Source: Aureisphaera galaxeae (GTDB lineage: Bacteria; Bacteroidota; Bacteroidia; Flavobacteriales; Flavobacteriaceae). From it: a stretch of 64,000 bases of DNA. Position numbers and translations under genes: made by a program. The stretch's first letter is position 1, and each line of letters starts with the position of its first letter. Below are positions 61,104 to 64,000 of the stretch, one piece after another. Where the stretch lies: assembly GCF_028561275.1 (NCBI RefSeq), contig NZ_JAQQTF010000002.1:900812-964811 (forward strand), in the 5' to 3' direction. The notes under the pieces were generated by a model that saw only the letters and a list, made by a program, of their open reading frames with translations, was not told the DNA's origin and did no database searches.

Positions 61104-61883
61104 ATGAAAATCAAAATATTGTTAACTGCAATTTTACTCACAGGTTTTTTGGCAAATGCCCAAAAGAAGCAACGAAAGCTTAGAGCGCCCATATGGATTA
61201 CGCATAGCAAGAATACGGATGTTGTTGGTGTGTCTTTTGGGATATTGCCTAAAAGTCTTTTTAACGATAGCACATTAACGAGAACATTTGGAATGCGGGT
61301 TGAGCCCTCTATATTGGGAGCTTTTTCTTGGATGATAGATAAATCTCCAGTAGCAACTAATGAAGATTCTTTTAAGATGATCATGAGTGAGGCTCCAACG
61401 GAAATCATTTACGGAGGTAATCTTTCTACAGGAATCTTTGGTGAAGCGCATGTACACGGTTTTTCAGCTGGGATATTTATGCAACAGTTATATCGCATGA
61501 ACGGAATTGCGGTTACAGGAATGATGAATCTTGTGCAATCTGGAAATGGTGTGTTCATTGGTGGATTTGGAAACGAACTCTATAAAGGAAATGGAATTGC
61601 TGCAGGTTTTGGCAATTTAGGATATCGATATAATGGGATACAGGTAGGAATACTGAACACGATAAAAGAAACCGGGCATGGACTCCAATTGGGTTTGGAA
61701 AATGATAGCCAAAAGTTTAATGGAGTTCAATTTGGGTTCATGAATATTGTCGATGAAAGCATGATTGGCTTGCAAATTGGCTTGTGGAATAACGCAAATA
61801 GTCTTAGAGGAATACAATTAGGGCTTTGGAATAAGAATGGGAAGCGATCATTACCCTTCATAAACTGGCAGTTCAAGGGATAG
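61104..61883 (+). CDS. exported protein with GLQxGLWN-type surface repeats
   Basis: 259 aa. The signal peptide spans about residues 1-20 (GFLANAQ). From about residue 125 to the end, short repeats of about 18-22 residues recur: GIAAGFGNLGYRYN, GIQVGILNTIKETGH, GLQLGLENDSQKFN, GVQFGFMNIVDESMI, GLQIGLWNNANSLR, GIQLGLWNKNG. The regular G-x-x-x-G-x-x-N pattern suggests a beta-solenoid or barrel and resembles the 'LA_2272 family surface repeat' type. No catalytic site. Divergent from an HTH regulator with a shared palindrome between them. Confidence 0.72.
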   Translation: MKIKILLTAILLTGFLANAQKKQRKLRAPIWITHSKNTDVVGVSFGILPKSLFNDSTLTRTFGMRVEPSILGAFSWMIDKSPVATNEDSFKMIMSEAPTEIIYGGNLSTGIFGEAHVHGFSAGIFMQQLYRMNGIAVTGMMNLVQSGNGVFIGGFGNELYKGNGIAAGFGNLGYRYNGIQVGILNTIKETGHGLQLGLENDSQKFNGVQFGFMNIVDESMIGLQIGLWNNANSLRGIQLGLWNKNGKRSLPFINWQFKG

Positions 61884-61921
61884 CACGGAGGAATAAATAA
61901 CTAAGAATAGACCAAACAAAG

Positions 61922-61956
61922 AAGACCCCGCAATGAAGAGTTGCAGGGCCTTTTCT
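61922..61956. terminator. terminator between convergent genes
   Basis: CCCCGCAA / TTGCAGGG with one mismatch, followed by TTTTCTTTTT on the plus strand. Confidence 0.6.
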
Positions 61957-61967
61957 TTTTCATAATA

Positions 61968-63032
61968 TTATTGCGTACTCCCGGCCGATAAAGGATCACA
62001 GGGAATAACCTCAATGTCATAACTTCCAATCCCTAGTAGTTCTATATCCTCTACCGTCTCGATTCTGAAGTAGATGGTTTGGGGACTGGATAGCGTAGTG
62101 TATTCTGTTGGATCTATTTCATTCGTTTCGTCTATGGCATCCTGCTCTGTTTCGAAATAAGTAAGTTTCAACGAATCCGATCTGTCGTGTGCTTCCGGAA
62201 TTTCGGTGCATAAACTATAATCCTGTAGATTCAATTGGGCAACTCCTGGATTGTCCTCCAATTCACAAACCTGATACACCTGGGTCTGGCATTGCCATTC
62301 ACAGTTTTGGATAATCCTAAGACGTTGATTATTGTATTCCAATTCAATTAAAGTGCTTGTCAGCGTAATTACCTTCCAGTCGTTATTCCAGAACTCACCT
62401 CGAGGGGTCTCCTCTTCCTTAATAAAACTGATATTCATGTGTAGTTCATCACCTATGTGGAAGGTAACCCATGATCCGAAGTAAATCCCTTGACCGGAAT
62501 GCAGCTGCAGGATGTCATGATCGTTTACGGCAATATATTCGCCTTCATAATCATTAGGATACCCTTCCCATTCGTCAATTTCCCAATAGCAGGTTCTAAA
62601 AGAGCCATTGCAGTTTCGGATTTCTTCGTCTTTTTCACAGGCTTCCAAAGCTTCCTTTAATTCTTCGTTGTTGTTTATCTCCAATAACTCTCCATTGGTT
62701 TGTGTCCCTTTAATGGGATAGCTAATGCTTATGGAGTAATTGTCGGGCATGGCATTCAACAGCCCGATGAATTGTTCGTTTTCGTGAATCGCCGAAGGCT
62801 GAACATATTCCATGTTTTCATCAAAAATGAAAATAACAAAGGGATAGTTGAAATCAATACATTCTAATGGGTTTTCGGCGGCTTCCCCTGGAGTACGTTC
62901 CAGTAGGGCATACAGATCCGATGCTACCTCGAAAGTTTCGTAATTAACGCGGTCTTCACCCGCAGGCTCATTTTCACAGCTGGTTAGGGCTAGGCATAGC
63001 AAGCTTAGGATAGTTAGTGCTAACTTTTTCAT
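61968..63032 (-). CDS. hypothetical lipoprotein
   Basis: 354 aa. Lipoprotein signal peptide ending LALTSC with Cys19. The body is acidic, with eight or more Cys (ECIDFNYPFVIFIFDENMEYV, EACEKDEEIRNCNGSFRTCYWEIDEW, NCEWQCQTQVYQVCEL; quoted in part as NCNGSFRTCYWE and CEWQCQTQVYQVC) that may pair in the periplasm or on the surface. No family is recognised. It lies 99 bp downstream of the ECF sigma/membrane protein pair and is read the same way, the place held by an outer-membrane protein in the first sigma operon. Confidence 0.72.
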   Translation of the reverse strand: MKKLALTILSLLCLALTSCENEPAGEDRVNYETFEVASDLYALLERTPGEAAENPLECIDFNYPFVIFIFDENMEYVQPSAIHENEQFIGLLNAMPDNYSISISYPIKGTQTNGELLEINNNEELKEALEACEKDEEIRNCNGSFRTCYWEIDEWEGYPNDYEGEYIAVNDHDILQLHSGQGIYFGSWVTFHIGDELHMNISFIKEEETPRGEFWNNDWKVITLTSTLIELEYNNQRLRIIQNCEWQCQTQVYQVCELEDNPGVAQLNLQDYSLCTEIPEAHDRSDSLKLTYFETEQDAIDETNEIDPTEYTTLSSPQTIYFRIETVEDIELLGIGSYDIEVIPCDPLSAGSTQ

Positions 63033-63131
63033 GTAAGGTTATTTTTTTATTATGTTAAATCTAAAGATTGTTCCTTTCAACAGAAAGAAAAAGGAGTCGT
63101 TATACTTGAATCACGGCTAATTTCTCATGGG

Positions 63132-63698
63132 TTATTCATGTAACGAGTCCTTTATGATCTTATTTTCCTTTTTCTCCGGATGCAAAAGACTATCGATGAC
63201 CTCTTTTTTATCCGTATTTATTTCTTCACCCGTACTCATATTGTAATAATGATAGGTAGTCTTCACCACTGTAGTGGTGTCTGGTAGCTTCGGTTTTTTA
63301 TAAGCAGTTTTTGTTTTTTTCTTAAACGATGTTTTTTCTTCGGCTACTTTTACATCAGGTTCAGATTCTTGAATGGCTTCCAGGTTTTCTTTTTCTGCTT
63401 CCTTTTCTTCTGAAATGGAAGTAACCTTATTATCTTCGGAAACCGGATTATTCTTTGCAGCTTCTGTTTCAGAAGAGATAGGTTCTACAACTATTTCTTT
63501 TTCCGATGGATCCGAAAGGAATAGGAACCCAGCGCCTCCCAGCAGTAGAAAAAGTAAGCCCAAAAGGAACCATCTCCTTTTTTTCTTTTTCTCATTCAAT
63601 CGGGTTTCGATGAGATCCCATTGTCTTTCGTCTGCAATAACCGTTTCCTCCCCCAAACGTTCTGCGATTAATTTCCCTATGTCTTTTTTGGTGTTCAT
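63132..63698 (-). CDS. single-pass membrane protein next to an ECF sigma factor, putative anti-sigma
   Basis: 188 aa. The N-terminal 40 residues are cytoplasmic (IGKLIAERLGEETVIADERQW, DLIETRLNEKKKKRR). One membrane helix runs at about 42-61. A Glu/Lys-rich periplasmic tail follows (EEKTSFKKKTKTAYKKPKLP, TTYHYYNMSTGEEINTDK). The 'W-x-x-I/L-E-x-R-L' pattern near residue 28 also occurs in the 7785 protein (W-GKLESRL), supporting a shared sigma-binding segment. It overlaps the sigma gene by 4 bases. Confidence 0.7.
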   Translation of the reverse strand: MNTKKDIGKLIAERLGEETVIADERQWDLIETRLNEKKKKRRWFLLGLLFLLLGGAGFLFLSDPSEKEIVVEPISSETEAAKNNPVSEDNKVTSISEEKEAEKENLEAIQESEPDVKVAEEKTSFKKKTKTAYKKPKLPDTTTVVKTTYHYYNMSTGEEINTDKKEVIDSLLHPEKKENKIIKDSLHE

Positions 63699-64000
63699 GG
63701 TTTAGTGATTGAAAGATTTTTGGTTTTTGGGGCTAATCTTTCCCTTAATATCAACTTGGCCCTATGATAATTCGATTTTGATGTGCTTTCTGAAATGGAC
63801 AAAAGATTGGCAATCTCCTTGTGCGAATGGTTGTCCATTTGATATAGGTTGAAAACCATTCTGTATTGATCGGGCAATTCCTGTATGTGTTGTAACAGTA
63901 TGCCTAACGGAATCGCTTCAATGCTATCTTCTATCTCTGTACTTCCTCCTTCGGAAACCCGTACTTCTGGCACGGGAACTTCCTTCTGGTTCTTGTAGCG
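63695..64000 (-). CDS. ECF-family RNA polymerase sigma factor, 5' end outside window
   Basis: The frame stays open to the window edge, so about 102 C-terminal residues are visible. Region 4 is complete: LLQHIQELPDQYRMVFNLYQ, SHKEIANLLSISESTSKSNYHRAKL (HTH, core HKEIANLLSISESTSKSN), ending KTKNLSITKP. It resembles the sigma factor at 7229 (SESTSKTQLFKARKML). The downstream membrane protein overlaps by 4 bases. Region 2 lies outside the window. Confidence 0.88.
   Translation of the reverse strand, partial: RYKNQKEVPVPEVRVSEGGSTEIEDSIEAIPLGILLQHIQELPDQYRMVFNLYQMDNHSHKEIANLLSISESTSKSNYHRAKLILRERLAPKTKNLSITKP

Noticed and set aside
1-64000. Insertion sequences, prophage or conjugative element
   Set aside because: No transposase, integrase, phage structural or relaxase motif was found in any supported frame.

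Overview
The window is a chromosomal segment of a marine-type member of the Flavobacteriaceae (Bacteroidota). Four things support this. Six proteins have a signal peptide plus a C-terminal type IX secretion (T9SS) sorting domain. The gliding genes gldB and gldC lie beside nadE. The Bacteroidota -7 promoter box TAnnTTTG stands in front of many genes. The order of the division/cell-wall (dcw) cluster is that of flavobacteria. No insertion sequence, prophage or CRISPR array was seen. Gene density is high, and only one gene-free stretch exceeds 300 bases (downstream of the tRNA).

Layout. 1-13 kb: the end of aroA, queA, a secreted lysyl-endopeptidase-like protease, rlmN, a secreted anchor-J-type protein, a polyprenyl diphosphate synthase, an ECF sigma / membrane protein / outer-membrane protein operon, dnaG (zinc ligands lost), an atypical response regulator and nadE. 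13.5-21.6 kb: gldB-gldC, then two paralogous T9SS surface proteins, one with ten 333-bp repeats, separated by an AraC-type regulator. Both surface genes carry the same palindrome at the same distance from their promoters. 21.7-23.4 kb: a small hypothetical gene, ysxC and an alpha/beta hydrolase. 23.5-39.1 kb: the dcw cluster mraZ-rsmH-ftsL-ftsI-murE-mraY-murD-ftsW-murG-murC-ftsQ-ftsA-ftsZ, mostly with overlapping genes, preceded by tandem MraZ boxes. 39.3-50.5 kb: a metallophosphoesterase lipoprotein, yqeY, tRNA-Arg followed by two 104-bp structured repeats and two orphan genes, then a Crp/Fnr regulator, pirin, DUF5996, a cysteine-synthase-like enzyme, a VanZ-like protein, several small unknowns, a BI-1 family protein and an MtfA-like peptidase. 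50.5-64 kb: a YpdA-like reductase, two NHL-type T9SS proteins, a membrane-bound AraC regulator, a second Crp/Fnr regulator, a methyltransferase, rpe, two BLUF photoreceptors, the primary sigma factor, an HTH protein divergent from a surface-repeat protein, a lipoprotein, and a second ECF sigma / membrane protein pair cut by the window end.

How the genes work together. The dcw block supplies peptidoglycan precursors (murE, mraY, murD, murG, murC) and the divisome (ftsL, ftsI, ftsW, ftsQ, ftsA, ftsZ) as one probable transcription unit under MraZ autocontrol. The secreted proteins depend on the Sec and T9SS systems, which in this phylum are tied to gliding (gldB is here). Regulation is rich: two ECF sigma loci, the housekeeping sigma factor, two AraC, two Crp/Fnr, one LuxR-type response regulator with Glu at the phosphoacceptor position, and one HTH protein next to a 25-bp palindrome.

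The strongest candidates for something undescribed are the two surface-protein cassettes sharing an operator, the structured repeats behind tRNA-Arg, and the paired BLUF proteins. All functional calls come from reading motifs; no database search was run.
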